Of a stretch of 62,471 nucleotides of DNA, positions 25,443 to 33,765 are shown in pieces. Both the position numbers and the translations under genes were made by a program. Source of the stretch: MAG-121220-bin8 sp964433845 (lineage in GTDB: Bacteria > Bacteroidota > Bacteroidia > Flavobacteriales > Flavobacteriaceae); contig CAYSTA010000006.1 in NCBI GenBank assembly GCA_964433845.1, positions 1-62,471 on the forward strand. The letters are read 5' to 3'. The notes beneath the pieces are model-generated. The model saw only the letters and a program-made list of their open reading frames with translations, had not been told where the DNA came from and did no database searches. Every line of letters begins with the position of its first letter. The stretch's first letter is position 1.

Positions 25443-25627
25443 GATAAACTTAATTTTTTTAGTAAGACTAGAATGCTAATGAATGCAACAAAACCCAATA
25501 TTACCCACCTAATTCCTTTATATGAACCTTTAAGTTTTTTTAAATCTTTTTTGTAGCTATAAGTAATAATGATCAAAAAAGTAATAAAAAATAAAACTCC
25601 AAAAACTATTTGACCATTGCTAAACAT
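25439..25627 (-). CDS. small two-helix membrane protein upstream of crcB
   Basis: This 62-residue protein has two hydrophobic segments (about 7-23 and 44-57) separated by a basic cytoplasmic-type loop (YSYKKDLKKLKGSYKGIR). I do not recognise the family. Its stop TGA overlaps the crcB start in ATGA, which points to coupled translation. A -7 box lies 18 bases upstream of its start, so it leads the transcript. Confidence 0.6.
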   Translation of the reverse strand: MFSNGQIVFGVLFFITFLIIITYSYKKDLKKLKGSYKGIRWVILGFVAFISILVLLKKLSLS

Positions 25628-25644
25628 ATTTAACTATTTTAGTT

Positions 25645-25652
25645 CAAAAATA
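25645..25652 (-). promoter_or_regulatory. -7 box (TATTTTTG) for the small membrane protein and crcB
   Basis: On the minus strand TATTTTTG fits TAnnTTTG and lies 18 bases before the ATG. A TTG at 25678-25676 would be the -33 partner with 23 bases between, slightly long. Confidence 0.4.
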
Positions 25653-25666
25653 ATATTAAATACAAT

Positions 25667-26050
25667 ATGAAACATCAATTAAATTCAGTAAAGAAATTTC
25701 ATGAGGTTTATAAATTAAACTATAGTGATAAACCAATTACAGAAATAGGCTTAGATACAATAAAACTTAGATTTAATTTAATGGATGAAGAGAATAAAGA
25801 ATATTTTGAAGCTGCTAAAAACAATGATTTAGTTGAAGTTGCTGATGCTTTAGGAGATATGCTATATATTTTATGTGGTACTATAATTGAACATGGTATG
25901 CAAAATAAAATTGAAGAAATTTTCGATGAAATTCAAAGAAGCAATATGAGCAAATTAGATGAAAATGGAAATCCAATATATCGAGAAGATGGAAAAGTAA
26001 TGAAAGGTCCGAATTATTTTAAACCTAATATTAATAAAATATTGAATTAA
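25667..26050 (+). CDS. MazG-like nucleoside triphosphate pyrophosphohydrolase
   Basis: This 127-residue protein belongs to the all-alpha NTP pyrophosphatase group, with the acidic metal-binding set DEENKEYFEAAKNND and EVADALGDMLYIL (ExxE...ExxD pattern). A C-terminal segment SNMSKLDENGNPIYREDGKV is typical of the phosphoribosyl-ATP pyrophosphohydrolase-like subgroup. Such enzymes hydrolyse NTPs to NMP and pyrophosphate, often cleaning the nucleotide pool; the substrate here is unknown. It is convergent with ilvE and shares the tetranucleotide TTAA as overlapping stops. Confidence 0.8.
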   Translation: MKHQLNSVKKFHEVYKLNYSDKPITEIGLDTIKLRFNLMDEENKEYFEAAKNNDLVEVADALGDMLYILCGTIIEHGMQNKIEEIFDEIQRSNMSKLDENGNPIYREDGKVMKGPNYFKPNINKILN

Positions 26051-27090
26051 ACTTCAAATCTCCATCCAAAAGGATCATCAGAAATATTGTATTGAATATC
26101 ATTTAATTTTTTCTTAAAAAATTTTGACCATGAATTTTCAATTTTTGGTAAGTGATAATATTCTTCATCATAACCAAAACCAATTATTGGTAAAACAACA
26201 ACTGCAGTTCCACACCCAAAAATTTCTTTTAATTCACCGTTAATTGCTGCTTGTATAATTTCAGATACTTTAATAGGTCTAACATTAATATTAATTCCTT
26301 CCTTTTTTGCAATTTCTATTAAACTTTTCCTTGTAATACCATCTAAAATACTATCACTTGTTGGAGGAGTTAATAGTTTATCACCAATTCTAAAAAACAA
26401 GTTCATTGTTCCAGCTTCTTCAATATATTCATGATTAGAAGAATCAGTCCATATAACTTGTTGAAAACCTTCTTTTTTAGCGATAAGAGTAGGATAAAAT
26501 TGTGCCGCATAATTTCCAGCAGCTTTTGCATATCCAACTCCACCTTTTGATGCTCTACTAAATGACTTTTCTATTTTCACTTTTACATCACCTGAATAAT
26601 ATGATTTTGCTGGAGCACAAATTATCATAAACTTATATTCTGTTGCTTCATTTGCATTTATACTATTTTGGTCAGCAAAAATAAAAGGTCTTATATATAG
26701 TGAATTTCCTATACCGGTCTTGATCCAATCTTTATCTAAATCAATTAATTTTTTTATAGCTTCAATAAATAATTCTTCCGAAAAAGCAGGCATAGCTAAC
26801 CTTTCTGAAGATATTACCATTCTATAGTAATTATCTTTTGGTCTAAACAACCATACTTTTCCTGATTCATCTTTAAAGGCTTTCATTCCTTCAAAACAAG
26901 CTTGTCCATAATGTAATGCACGGGCAGATGGGCTTATTGAAATCGGTTGATATGGTTTAATTTCTGGATCAACCCATTGTCCATTTCTATATGAACATTC
27001 AAACATATGATCAGTAAAAACTGTACCAAAATCCAAATTATCAAAATCTACATTTGAAATATTAGATTTTTTTACTTTTTCGATTTTCAT
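26047..27090 (-). CDS. ilvE: branched-chain amino acid aminotransferase
   Basis: This 347-residue PLP enzyme of fold type IV carries out the last step of Leu, Ile and Val synthesis and the first of their breakdown. Landmarks are LHYGQACFEGMKAF, YIRPFIFADQ, the Lys-bearing segment GYAKAAGNYAAQF, EEAGTMNLFFRIGD and TAVVVLPI. It is the eukaryotic-like long BCAT form, not the 309-residue E. coli type. It is divergent from the epimerase gene at 27152 and convergent with the MazG-like gene. Confidence 0.92.
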   Translation of the reverse strand: MKIEKVKKSNISNVDFDNLDFGTVFTDHMFECSYRNGQWVDPEIKPYQPISISPSARALHYGQACFEGMKAFKDESGKVWLFRPKDNYYRMVISSERLAMPAFSEELFIEAIKKLIDLDKDWIKTGIGNSLYIRPFIFADQNSINANEATEYKFMIICAPAKSYYSGDVKVKIEKSFSRASKGGVGYAKAAGNYAAQFYPTLIAKKEGFQQVIWTDSSNHEYIEEAGTMNLFFRIGDKLLTPPTSDSILDGITRKSLIEIAKKEGININVRPIKVSEIIQAAINGELKEIFGCGTAVVVLPIIGFGYDEEYYHLPKIENSWSKFFKKKLNDIQYNISDDPFGWRFEV

Positions 27091-27100
27091 AGCTAATGAA

Positions 27101-27131
27101 TTGTTATTAGCAAAATTACAAATTAACTTTG
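27101..27131 (+). promoter_or_regulatory. Bacteroidota-type promoter for the TIGR01777 epimerase gene
   Basis: TTG at 27101-27103, a 20-base spacer and TAACTTTG at 27124-27131 match the consensus. Transcription would begin near 27137. The TTG lies where a longer reading frame could begin, so the promoter supports the internal ATG at 27152 as the true start. Confidence 0.65.
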
Positions 27132-27151
27132 ATCAAATTAAAAATATATTG

Positions 27152-28063
27152 ATGAGATTTTTAGTAACTGGAGCGACTGGTTTAATTGGGAAAAAAATAA
27201 CTGAAATTATATTGAATAGGGGAGATGAATTAAGTGTTTTAACAACAAACAAAAAACATGTTATTAACTCTAATTTATCTATAGATTATTATTATTGGAA
27301 CCCTGAATTGGGAGTTATTGATAAAAATTGTATTGAAGGTGTTGATAGTGTAATTAATCTTGCAGGTTCTCCAATTGCTCAATTATGGACAAAAAAAACA
27401 AAAAAATCAATTTTAGACAGTAGAGTAAAATCTGTTAATTTGCTGAAAAAAATAATTTTAAACGATAATAAAAGAAATATAAAACAATTTGCTTGTGCTT
27501 CGGCAATAGGTATATACCCTTCGAACATGAATATTGAGTTTTATGAAAAATCTAAGTCTTTTTCAAAATCATTTTTAGGAGAAACCGTTAGAAAATGGGA
27601 AGATAGCTGTCTTTCAATTGAAAAATCAAATATTAAAGTTTTAAAGCTTAGAATAGGCCTGGTCCTTTCAATGGATGGAGGTTTATTAAAACCAATTTCA
27701 TTTTTAACAAAGAATTTTCTTGGGACATGGTTTGGTGATGGAAAAAATTATTATTCTTGGATTCATATTGATGATATTGCTAGATCCATTATTTTTTTGA
27801 TTGACAATAATAAAGAAGGCATATTCAATTTGGTTGCTCCTAATCCGGTTAATTACAAAAATTTTATTTTAGAGATTGCAAAAGTTTATAAAACAAAGGT
27901 TGTAATTCCACGTATTCCAAAAAAAATAATAAAATTTTTTATGGGAGAGATGTCAGAATTAATTTTGATTAATCAAAGAGTTAGTTCTAAAAGATTAACT
28001 TCAGAAGGTTTTGAATTTAAATATGTAGAGTTGAAATCTGCATTAGAAAATTTGCTAAAATAA
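27152..28063 (+). CDS. TIGR01777 family NAD(P)-dependent epimerase (SDR39U1/YfcH type)
   Basis: The protein of about 303 residues starts MRFLVTGATGLIGKKI with the Rossmann GxxGxxG motif. Family marks include VINLAGSPIAQLWTKKTKK, LDSRVKSVNLL, ACASAIGIYP, WEDSCLSIE and SWIHIDDIARSI, and the C-terminal region resembles DUF1731. I chose ATG 27152 because it begins exactly at the Rossmann strand and a promoter lies just upstream. Biochemical function in bacteria is not settled. Confidence 0.85.
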   Translation: MRFLVTGATGLIGKKITEIILNRGDELSVLTTNKKHVINSNLSIDYYYWNPELGVIDKNCIEGVDSVINLAGSPIAQLWTKKTKKSILDSRVKSVNLLKKIILNDNKRNIKQFACASAIGIYPSNMNIEFYEKSKSFSKSFLGETVRKWEDSCLSIEKSNIKVLKLRIGLVLSMDGGLLKPISFLTKNFLGTWFGDGKNYYSWIHIDDIARSIIFLIDNNKEGIFNLVAPNPVNYKNFILEIAKVYKTKVVIPRIPKKIIKFFMGEMSELILINQRVSSKRLTSEGFEFKYVELKSALENLLK

Positions 28064-28074
28064 TTTGATGACAT

Positions 28075-28107
28075 TTTGACAAATTCACAAAAATGGCAGT
28101 ACTTTTG
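28075..28107 (+). promoter_or_regulatory. promoter of grpE-dnaJ
   Basis: TTTG at 28075-28078, a 21-base spacer and TACTTTTG at 28100-28107 match the housekeeping Bacteroidota promoter. The start of transcription would fall near 28113, about 18 bases before the grpE ATG. I see no CIRCE inverted repeat, so heat control through HrcA is not suggested here. Confidence 0.7.
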
Positions 28108-28130
28108 CCATTATTTTTTAAAATATTAAT

Positions 28131-28634
28131 ATGAGTAAAAATTCAAAATCTAAAACTAAGTCTGTCAAAAAGCCTAGCTTAAAATCACAGATAGAAGAAT
28201 TGAGTATTTCAATTAAAGAAGAAAAAGATAAGTTTTTAAGACTTTTTGCAGAATTTGAAAATTATAAAAAGAGAACTTCTAAAGAAAGATTAGATTTATA
28301 TAAAACAGCCTCACAAGAATTAATGATGGCATTACTTCCTATGATTGATGATATGGATAGAGCATCATTAGAATTTGCGAAATCTAAAGATAATGGTTTG
28401 GTTGAAGGTTTTTCTCTAATAAAAAATAAATTTTCTGAGATATTAAAATCACAAGGATTGATTTTAATTGAAGTAAATAAAGGAGATGAATTTGATGCAG
28501 AAATTCATGAAGCTATTACTCAAATACCAGCGGAAGATAAAAGTATGAAGGGCAAAATAATTGATATAACTGAGTCAGGCTATAAACTTGGTGATAAAAT
28601 AATAAGATATCCAAAAGTTGTAGTTGGAAATTAA
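28131..28634 (+). CDS. grpE: nucleotide exchange factor GrpE
   Basis: This 167-residue protein has a lysine-rich N-terminus, a long coiled-coil helix with ENYKKRTSKER, and the C-terminal beta domain with LKSQGLILIEV, FDAEIHEAITQIP and the closing signature GYKLGDKIIRYPKVVVG. It releases ADP from DnaK. dnaJ follows after 5 bases, so the two are an operon; dnaK is not in the window. Confidence 0.95.
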   Translation: MSKNSKSKTKSVKKPSLKSQIEELSISIKEEKDKFLRLFAEFENYKKRTSKERLDLYKTASQELMMALLPMIDDMDRASLEFAKSKDNGLVEGFSLIKNKFSEILKSQGLILIEVNKGDEFDAEIHEAITQIPAEDKSMKGKIIDITESGYKLGDKIIRYPKVVVGN

Positions 28635-28639
28635 AAAAA

Positions 28640-29743
28640 ATGAAGGAAGATTATTATGAAATTTTAGGCGTTAGTAAATCTGCTTCAGATAGTGAGATTA
28701 AAAAAGCATATAGAAAAAAGGCTTTAAAATATCACCCTGATAAAAATCCTGGCGATTCATCAGCTGAGGAAAATTTTAAAAAAGCGGCGGAAGCTTATGA
28801 AGTTTTAGGAAATCCAGATAAACGAGCAAAATATGATCAATTTGGTCATTCTGCATTTGATGGAAATGGTGGATTTGGAGCAGGTGGTATGAATATGGAT
28901 GATATATTTAGTCAGTTTGGGGATATTTTTGGTGGAGCTTTTGGAGGATTTGGAGGATTTGGAGGTGGCCAAAGGAGATCTAAAGGAAGCAATTTAAGAA
29001 TTAGAGTAAATTTAGATCTTAAAGAAATTGTTTTAGGAGTTGAGAAAAAAATTAAAGTAAAAAGAAAAGTAAAAGCTAAAGGAGTCACTTATAAAAACTG
29101 TAATTCTTGTAATGGTTCAGGTCAAGTTACGAGGATAACAAACACTATATTAGGAAGAATGCAATCAGCAAGTACATGTCCAACATGTAATGGATCAGGC
29201 CAAGTTGTTTCTAATAGACCTTCAAATTCTGATGCAAATGGTTTAGTTTATTTTGAAGAAACAGTTTTAGTTAAAATTCCACCCGGGGTAGAGGATGGAA
29301 TGCAGTTAAAGGTTTCAGGAAAAGGAAATGATTCTAAAGGAAATGGAGTTTCTGGTGATCTGATTGTTTTGATTCAAGAAAATGAACACCCTTTTCTTAA
29401 GAGGGAGGGAAATAATTTGCATTATGATCTATATATTAGTATTTCTGATGCTGTATTAGGTGTTTCTAAAGAAATTGAAACAGTAACTGGAAATGTGAGA
29501 ATTAAACTTGAATCAGGAATTCAATCTGGAAAAATATTAAGACTTCGTGGAAAGGGTTTATCAAGTATTAATTCCTATGGTTCAGGTGATTTATTGGTTC
29601 ACATAAATGTTTGGACACCTAAAACATTAAATAAAGAACAAAAAAATTTCTTTGAACAAATGAAGAATGATGAAAATTTTACTCCTTCTCCAGAAAAAGG
29701 AGATAAATCTTTTTTTGAAAAAGTAAAGGATATGTTTTCTTGA
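28640..29743 (+). CDS. dnaJ: chaperone DnaJ with a reduced zinc-finger region
   Basis: This 367-residue co-chaperone stimulates DnaK. The J domain occupies residues 1-70 with HPD at 32-34, and a Gly/Phe-rich linker spans about 75-112. The central region has only two CxxCxGxG motifs (154-161 and 180-187) instead of the four in E. coli DnaJ, so it can bind at most one zinc. The C-terminal substrate domains (VKIPPGVEDGMQLKVSGKG, GDLIVLIQENEH, LRLRGKGL) are complete. I recall this two-motif form from other flavobacteria, so it is probably a lineage trait rather than damage. Confidence 0.95.
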   Translation: MKEDYYEILGVSKSASDSEIKKAYRKKALKYHPDKNPGDSSAEENFKKAAEAYEVLGNPDKRAKYDQFGHSAFDGNGGFGAGGMNMDDIFSQFGDIFGGAFGGFGGFGGGQRRSKGSNLRIRVNLDLKEIVLGVEKKIKVKRKVKAKGVTYKNCNSCNGSGQVTRITNTILGRMQSASTCPTCNGSGQVVSNRPSNSDANGLVYFEETVLVKIPPGVEDGMQLKVSGKGNDSKGNGVSGDLIVLIQENEHPFLKREGNNLHYDLYISISDAVLGVSKEIETVTGNVRIKLESGIQSGKILRLRGKGLSSINSYGSGDLLVHINVWTPKTLNKEQKNFFEQMKNDENFTPSPEKGDKSFFEKVKDMFS

Positions 29744-29823
29744 TTTTTTATTTCTATATTTTAATCATATTCTTATCTTATTTTTTACTTTCAATTTGAT
29801 TATATTTAACAAAATATTTTCAA

Positions 29824-30645
29824 ATGAAGAAATTTTTGGAGTTTATTAATAAGGAGTTTTTTATAACAGATAATATTAAATTTTCTATTGTTACTATCCT
29901 TTTAGTTTCCCTAATCTTTTTATTTACCTATTTATTTTTAAAATTATTAAAGAAAATTGCTACTAAAAAATTAGATGAGGAAAGAAAACTTAAATTCAGA
30001 TCTGTTTTCTCTTTTTTAAATTATTTTGTTTACATAATTGTAGCATTAATAACGTTTCAAAATTTTGGAATAAACTTAACAGGAATTTTTGCTGCTTCAG
30101 CTGCTTTATTAGTTGGTGTTGGTTTAGCTCTCCAAACATTTTTTCAAGATATAATTTCAGGAATTTTAATATTAGCAGATCAAACTGTTCATGTTGGAGA
30201 TATTATAGAAATTGATGGTAAGGTAGGAAGAGTTGAAAATATTAAAATTCGAACTACTAGAGCAGTAACATTTGATAATAAAGTACTAATTATTCCAAAT
30301 CATAAATATTTAACATCTACATTGTTTAATTGGACCGAAAATGGAACTATTCTTAGAGGAAGTGTATCTGTAGGAGTTTCTTATGATTCTGATGTAGAAA
30401 AAGTTAAAGAAATTCTTTTAGAAATTGCTAATTCACACCCTCATTTAATAAAAAATCCTCCTCCTAAAGTTATTTTCAATAATTTTGGTGATAGTGCTTT
30501 AGACTTTAAATTAATTTTTACTTATAATAATGGTTTTAGAGTAAACTTAATTGAAAGCGATATTAGATTTTTAGTTCATAAAAAATTTAAAGAAAATAAT
30601 ATTGAAATTCCATTTCCTCAAGCTGTTGTGCATTTAGAGAAATAA
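29824..30645 (+). CDS. small MscS-family mechanosensitive ion channel
   Basis: This 273-residue inner-membrane channel has about three N-terminal hydrophobic segments, the pore helix AASAALLVGVGLALQTFF, the beta domain DQTVHVGDIIEIDGKVGRVENI and the IPNHKY segment, followed by the cytoplasmic alpha/beta region ending PFPQAVVHL. It has the E. coli MscS size. The response-regulator gene follows after 6 bases and the M28 peptidase gene after that, so they may be co-transcribed. The 80-base gap to dnaJ is AT-rich with no clear terminator. Confidence 0.9.
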   Translation: MKKFLEFINKEFFITDNIKFSIVTILLVSLIFLFTYLFLKLLKKIATKKLDEERKLKFRSVFSFLNYFVYIIVALITFQNFGINLTGIFAASAALLVGVGLALQTFFQDIISGILILADQTVHVGDIIEIDGKVGRVENIKIRTTRAVTFDNKVLIIPNHKYLTSTLFNWTENGTILRGSVSVGVSYDSDVEKVKEILLEIANSHPHLIKNPPPKVIFNNFGDSALDFKLIFTYNNGFRVNLIESDIRFLVHKKFKENNIEIPFPQAVVHLEK

Positions 30646-30651
30646 TTTTAT

Positions 30652-31815
30652 ATGTCAAAGATCTTAATTATTGAAGACGAAGAATCTATTAGAAGAGTTT
30701 TAAGAAAAGTTCTGATAGAAGAAGATAGTTCATATAATATCATTGAAGCTTATGACGGAGATCAGGCAATTGAAATCGTAAAAAAAAACAAACTAGATTT
30801 AATTTTATGTGATATTAAAATGCCCAAGAAAGATGGAGTAGAGGTTCTTAAATTTCTAGTCAAAGATTATCAGGAAATTCCTGTTATTATGATTTCTGGT
30901 CACGGAGATTTAGAAACTGCTGTTGAATCAATGAGGCTTGGAGCATTTGATTACATTTCAAAGCCTCCGGATCTGAATAGATTATTAAATTCTGTTAGAG
31001 GAGCTTTAAAAAATAAGCTTTTTACTAAAAAAAATAAATCTGTATTTAAAAAAACAAAAGACTTTAAGATCATAGGAGAATCTGTTGAAATTAAAAAGAT
31101 CAATCATTTAATTAATAAGGTTTCAAAAACTAATGCTAAAGTTATAATTTTTGGACCTAATGGATCTGGTAAAGAGTTAGTTGCTAATCAAATACATTTA
31201 AATAGTTCTAGATGTGAAGGTCCATTTATTGAAGTTAATTGTGCAGCTATTCCATCAGAATTGATTGAAAGTGAATTATTTGGACATATTAAAGGTGCTT
31301 TTACATCTGCAATAAAGGATAAGACAGGTAAGTTTGAAGCTGCAAATGGAGGAACTATTTTTTTAGATGAAATTGGAGATATGAGTTTGTCTGCACAATC
31401 TAAAGTTTTAAGAGCATTACAGGAACATAAAATTCAAAGAGTTGGTAGTGAAAAAGATTTAATAGTTGATGTAAGAGTTATTGCTGCAACTAATAAAAAC
31501 TTAAAAGATGAAATTTTGAAAAGTAATTTTAGAGAAGATTTATTTCATAGACTAGCTGTTATTGAAATAAATGTACCTTCTTTAAATGATAGATCTTCAG
31601 ATATCCCTCTTTTAGTAGATCATTTTTTAAAATTAATTGCTTTAGAAAATAGTGAGGCTCCAAAAGAAATTAAATTAGATGCTATTAAAAAATTACAGAG
31701 ATTTAATTGGACCGGAAATGTCAGGGAATTACGTAATGTCATTGAGAGATTAGTAATTCTTAGTGAAAACTCAATCATTTCAAAAGAAGATGTAATTAAT
31801 TTTTCAGGTAAATAA
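30652..31815 (+). CDS. NtrC-like response regulator with receiver and AAA+ domains but no Fis-type HTH
   Basis: This 387-residue protein has a receiver domain (1-120, phosphoacceptor Asp54 in LCDIKMPKKDG) and a sigma-54-type AAA+ domain. That domain contains Walker A GPNGSGKE at 168-175, the loop GAFTSA at 215-220 where most activators have GAFTGA, Walker B GTIFLDE at 234-240 and GNVRELRN at 355-362. The chain stops about 25 residues after that motif, so the usual C-terminal Fis-type DNA-binding helix-turn-helix is missing. No frameshift is evident: the next gene starts 6 bases after the stop. It may activate sigma-54 polymerase without binding a fixed enhancer, or do something else. Confidence 0.88.
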   Translation: MSKILIIEDEESIRRVLRKVLIEEDSSYNIIEAYDGDQAIEIVKKNKLDLILCDIKMPKKDGVEVLKFLVKDYQEIPVIMISGHGDLETAVESMRLGAFDYISKPPDLNRLLNSVRGALKNKLFTKKNKSVFKKTKDFKIIGESVEIKKINHLINKVSKTNAKVIIFGPNGSGKELVANQIHLNSSRCEGPFIEVNCAAIPSELIESELFGHIKGAFTSAIKDKTGKFEAANGGTIFLDEIGDMSLSAQSKVLRALQEHKIQRVGSEKDLIVDVRVIAATNKNLKDEILKSNFREDLFHRLAVIEINVPSLNDRSSDIPLLVDHFLKLIALENSEAPKEIKLDAIKKLQRFNWTGNVRELRNVIERLVILSENSIISKEDVINFSGK

Positions 31816-31821
31816 TAAATT

Positions 31822-33198
31822 ATGAGAAAATATTTAATATTAATAATGTTGATTTCATTTTTTAGTGTTTTTTCACAAAATGATGAACAAATGATAAAAA
31901 AAATATTTGATAGTTCTTTATCCAATGGTAAGAGCTATGAATTACTGAATTATTTATCTAATGAAATTGGAGGAAGATTATCAGGATCATTAAATGCAGA
32001 AAGAGCTGTAGAATGGGGTAGAGATGAACTAAAAAAAATAGGATTTGACAAAGTTTGGCTTCAAGAAGTTATGGTTCCTAAATGGGTAAGAGGTCCCAAA
32101 GAATTTGCTTTAATTGAAACCCAGCCAGGAACAACTTTTAATGTTGATGTATGTGCACTTGGAGGATCTGTTGCAACTCCTTCAGTTGGTATAAAAGCAA
32201 ATGTAATTGAGGTTCATGATTTTGATGAATTAAAAGAATTGGGAAAAGATAAAATTGACGGGAAAATTATTTTTTTTAATAGACCTATGCAAGCAAATTT
32301 AATTAACACTTTTCAAGCTTACGGAGAAGCTGTAAATCAAAGGACACATGGTGCATCTGAAGCTGTTAAATATGGAGCTATTGGAGTAATTATAAGATCC
32401 ATGAGTCTTAGATTAGATGATTATCCACATACCGGAACTATGAGTTATGGATCATTACCACCAAGTAAAAGAATCCCTGCAGCAGCAATTAGTACAAATG
32501 CTGCAGAGAAATTAAGTAATCTATTGAAAATAAATCCAAATCTTAAGTTTTTACTAAGACAACAATGCAAACAATTTAAAGATGTAAAATCCCATAATGT
32601 TATAGCTGAAATTAGAGGTTCTGTTTATCCTGATGAAATCATTTTGGTTGGGGGACATTTAGATTCATGGGATATAGGAGATGGTTCACATGATGATGGA
32701 GCTGGAATCGTACAATCAATGGATGTAGTTAATATATTAAAGAATATTGGTTATAAACCCAAGAGAACAATAAGAGTAGTTTTATTTATGAATGAAGAAA
32801 ATGGGACGAGAGGAGCTAAAAAATATTTCGAAGTTTCAAAGAGAAATAATTTGAATCATATTTTTGCTTTAGAATCAGATGCGGGTGGTTTTACTCCTAG
32901 AGGTTTTTCATTTACATCAAATGCTGAAAATTTTTCCGTTATTAAAAATTGGAAATATTTATTTGACCCTTATTTGATTCAATCTTTTGAAATTGGAGGA
33001 AGTGGTGCAGATATTTCTCTTTTAAAAACTAATAATAATGTTTTAGCAGGTCTGAGGCCTGATTCTCAAAGATACTTTGATTACCATCATGCAGCAAGTG
33101 ACACTTTTGATGCGATAAATAAAAGGGAATTAGAATTAGGAACATTTGCAATGACTTCATTAATTTATTTATTTGATAAATACGGAATTAATAATTAG
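31822..33198 (+). CDS. exported M28 family zinc aminopeptidase
   Basis: This 458-residue protein has a signal peptide (through about residue 18, FFSVFSQ). It resembles carboxypeptidase Q-like M28 peptidases: a PA-type inserted region (residues about 110-240), then GGHLDSWDIGDGSHDDGAG with two zinc ligands, FMNEENGTRGAKKY with the catalytic Glu, LESDAGG and the late YHHAASDTFD His ligand. It removes amino acids from peptides in the periplasm or outside. It follows the response regulator by 6 bases and precedes the PAP2 gene by 3. Confidence 0.92.
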   Translation: MRKYLILIMLISFFSVFSQNDEQMIKKIFDSSLSNGKSYELLNYLSNEIGGRLSGSLNAERAVEWGRDELKKIGFDKVWLQEVMVPKWVRGPKEFALIETQPGTTFNVDVCALGGSVATPSVGIKANVIEVHDFDELKELGKDKIDGKIIFFNRPMQANLINTFQAYGEAVNQRTHGASEAVKYGAIGVIIRSMSLRLDDYPHTGTMSYGSLPPSKRIPAAAISTNAAEKLSNLLKINPNLKFLLRQQCKQFKDVKSHNVIAEIRGSVYPDEIILVGGHLDSWDIGDGSHDDGAGIVQSMDVVNILKNIGYKPKRTIRVVLFMNEENGTRGAKKYFEVSKRNNLNHIFALESDAGGFTPRGFSFTSNAENFSVIKNWKYLFDPYLIQSFEIGGSGADISLLKTNNNVLAGLRPDSQRYFDYHHAASDTFDAINKRELELGTFAMTSLIYLFDKYGINN

Positions 33199-33201
33199 AA
33201 T

Positions 33202-33765
33202 TTGGAAAGTTTAATAGAATTAGATAAAGCTCTTTTAGTTTTTTTAAACTCACTAGGTAATGAAAGTTTTGATTTTATTTGGTTATTAATTACCGACAAG
33301 AGATCTTCTATTCCGTTATATATTTTTTTATTAATCTATTCATATAAAAAATTATCTACTAATAATTTTTGGAAATATTTATTAGTTGTTGCTTTTTTGA
33401 TATTATTTACGGATCAAATAAGTGGCTTTTTTAAAGATTATTTTCAAAGATTAAGGCCCTGTCATGATCCTGAGATTAATTCCTATATTAGAATAGTTAA
33501 GAAGGGATGTGGGGGATTATATGGTTTTTTCTCTTCACATGCTTCAAATACTTTTGCAATAGCTGCATTCTATTATATGTTGCTAAGAAAGCATTCATAT
33601 TTTTTTAAATTTCTTTTTGCTTGGGCCTTAATTGTTTCTTATAGCAGAATATATATTGGAGTTCATTTTCCAATTGATGTATTATTTGGTATTTGTTTTG
33701 GTATTCTTTCAGGATATATATTTTCATTGTTTGCTTCAAAAAAATATTTTAATAATGTTAGATAG
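33202..33765 (+). CDS. PAP2 family membrane phosphatase
   Basis: This 187-residue protein has about five hydrophobic segments and the three PAP2 motifs: KDYFQRLRPC (KxxxxxxRP), FFSSHASN in place of PSGH, and SRIYIGVHFPIDV (SRxxxxxHxxxD). It acts on lipid phosphates, perhaps undecaprenyl pyrophosphate or phosphatidic acid. The start is TTG at 33202; no ATG occurs before the first membrane helix. It overlaps the following LtaS-like gene by 11 bases, which suggests translational coupling and a shared lipid pathway. Confidence 0.87.
   Translation: MESLIELDKALLVFLNSLGNESFDFIWLLITDKRSSIPLYIFLLIYSYKKLSTNNFWKYLLVVAFLILFTDQISGFFKDYFQRLRPCHDPEINSYIRIVKKGCGGLYGFFSSHASNTFAIAAFYYMLLRKHSYFFKFLFAWALIVSYSRIYIGVHFPIDVLFGICFGILSGYIFSLFASKKYFNNVR

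Noticed and set aside
27101..27151. N-terminal extension of the TIGR01777 epimerase
   Set aside because: The Rossmann motif begins at ATG 27152 and the upstream TTG is a -33 promoter element.
33632..33754. Longer LtaS-like protein starting inside the PAP2 gene
   Set aside because: The upstream stretch is the PAP2 gene in another frame; ATG 33755 begins at the first real segment.
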